Shown here: positions 63,040-64,000 of the stretch, in pieces
How the letters are laid out: each line of letters begins with the position of its first letter
How positions within the stretch are numbered: position 1 is the first letter of the stretch
NCBI GenBank assembly: GCA_016617855.1
Contig: JAECUM010096237.1
Span: forward strand, 30,048-94,047
From: Megalonaias nervosa
Lineage: Eukaryota > Mollusca > Bivalvia > Unionida > Unionidae
Length of the DNA stretch: 64,000 nucleotides
Direction of reading: 5' to 3'
Notes under the pieces: model-generated
What the model was told of the DNA's origin: nothing
The model's database searches: none
Seen by the model: only the letters and a program-made list of their open reading frames with translations
Made by a program: the position numbers and the translations under genes

Positions 63040-64000
63040 AGCTGCTTATTAGATCATATTTTGTTTTGGGACCCAATCACAAATCCTCATATTTCCACTG
63101 ATTTTCAATTATTTTTTTTCACAGATTTATGGCAGCAATTATGTACTGCTAATTTTTTCAAATATTTATGTAACTGGTAATAATAACCTATTACCTTTAA
63201 TAAAATCTCACATTCTGAATGGCCAAACAATCGTTCTACTCCATGTAGAAGCTAATTACTATCCGAGTGGTATGTACTTTCCAGTAGAATTGCTAATAGG
63301 TAACTTGTAAAAAACTCGAGCTGTAAAAATCATCCAAGAACAAAGAAATTCGTGGAGAATTGTTAAAACAATACTCCTTCAATTGTGTGTGTCCAGGTGA
63401 GCACAGGTAGGGAGCGGTGAGATGACAGGCGACCAGGCACAATGACTAAATTAACAACAGGTATGAATCCACTGAGTAACTACTGGCCTGCCGACATGTA
63501 CATACCTTTTTTGTGTATATATATATATGCAATGTATGAAAAGAATTATACACACTTCTGAATCTTGCAGACGAGAATATATTTCTTTCAAAATCCATTT
63601 CACTCCAATTTATACACACTTTATCACACTAATCCATTGAAAATTGTGATAGTGAACTTAGGCCACAAGTCCCAAAACAAACGGTATAGCACATCGTATC
63701 TCCGAGACGTCCCGTGTATTACAGAAGACTGCCAACTCTGGGAATACACCTACAAAGTACAACACTGAGGCCTAACAAGTCATTATTTATACCTGAAGAT
63801 TGATGTAATATCACTGACAGTGGTGTTCACCATTTTCACAACTGTATTTTGCTGTTCACACCACACCGTTCATATATTAATTAGATCAACACCGTTCCCA
63901 TGCTCTTCTCAACACAATTTCTAAGCTGACTGAAAAAGCCTCGTTTTGAGTTCGGCTGGGATTACAGTGCCAAGCGGAGACAACGGTTTTCATCGTGTTT
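63040..64000 (-). promoter_or_regulatory. Upstream flank / 5' UTR region of the cadherin exon
   Basis: This holds the 5' leader and possibly the promoter of the minus-strand gene. Two in-frame TAA codons lie directly before the start codon. I see no convincing polypyrimidine-AG acceptor close upstream, so part of the leader may be continuous with the coding exon, but a separate upstream non-coding exon is equally possible. A short (TA)n tract sits at 63516-63529. The last 100 bases are richer in CpG than the intron. No transcription start can be assigned. Confidence 0.35.

Overview
This is intron-dominated DNA from an animal nuclear genome. It is AT-rich and full of microsatellites, minisatellites, tRNA-headed SINEs, small inverted-repeat (MITE-like) elements and one non-LTR retrotransposon. 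There is no sign of prokaryotic, organellar or viral gene organisation. The repeat style and the single recognisable host gene fit an invertebrate, perhaps a lophotrochozoan such as a mollusc, but the species assignment is inference and weak.

The only host coding sequence I can support is at the right end on the minus strand (63039 to 61298). It is a large first coding exon of a Dachsous-type giant cadherin, with a signal peptide, five complete extracellular cadherin repeats and the start of a sixth, ending at a clear phase-0 GT splice donor. A single missing base near 61812 breaks the frame inside repeat 4. Everything to the left (1 to 61297) is consistent with one first intron of more than 61 kb. 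I recognised no second cadherin exon and no nested gene.

Layout, left to right. 1-5 kb: a 47-bp triplet repeat, two copies of a small inverted-repeat family, two SINE families, and two long (TG)n tracts. 5.2-6.6 kb: a 38-bp minisatellite. 6.6-17.6 kb: mostly featureless, with three more MITE copies, SINE fragments, a hAT-type MITE with perfect 8-bp target duplications (15.1 kb) and an unassigned hairpin-rich block (16.1-17.5 kb). 18.5-19.1 kb: a highly homogeneous 47-bp satellite-like array. 20.4-22.5 kb: a 5'-truncated, frameshifted CR1/L2-group LINE. 25-34 kb: old dispersed repeats, ACAT/AC compound microsatellites and a diverged 264-bp tandem duplication. 34.1-35.4 kb: 46-bp and 47-bp minisatellites, the latter grown from a SINE body. 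36.7 and 37.7 kb: two fold-back elements. 40.0-42.3 kb: a 54-bp minisatellite split by a 1.88-kb TGT...ACA insertion with 5-bp target duplications, a solo-LTR candidate. 43-48 kb: more MITEs and SINEs, a 26-bp array and a 54/60-bp array with higher-order structure. 49-61 kb: microsatellites, small tandem arrays and several dispersed repeats. 61.3-64 kb: the cadherin exon and its upstream flank.

Biologically, the window looks like the 5' end of a planar-cell-polarity/Hippo-pathway cadherin gene whose giant first intron has collected short non-autonomous transposons. Several of those appear to have seeded micro- and minisatellites. All family assignments come from reading motifs by eye and from remembered family features; no database search was done.
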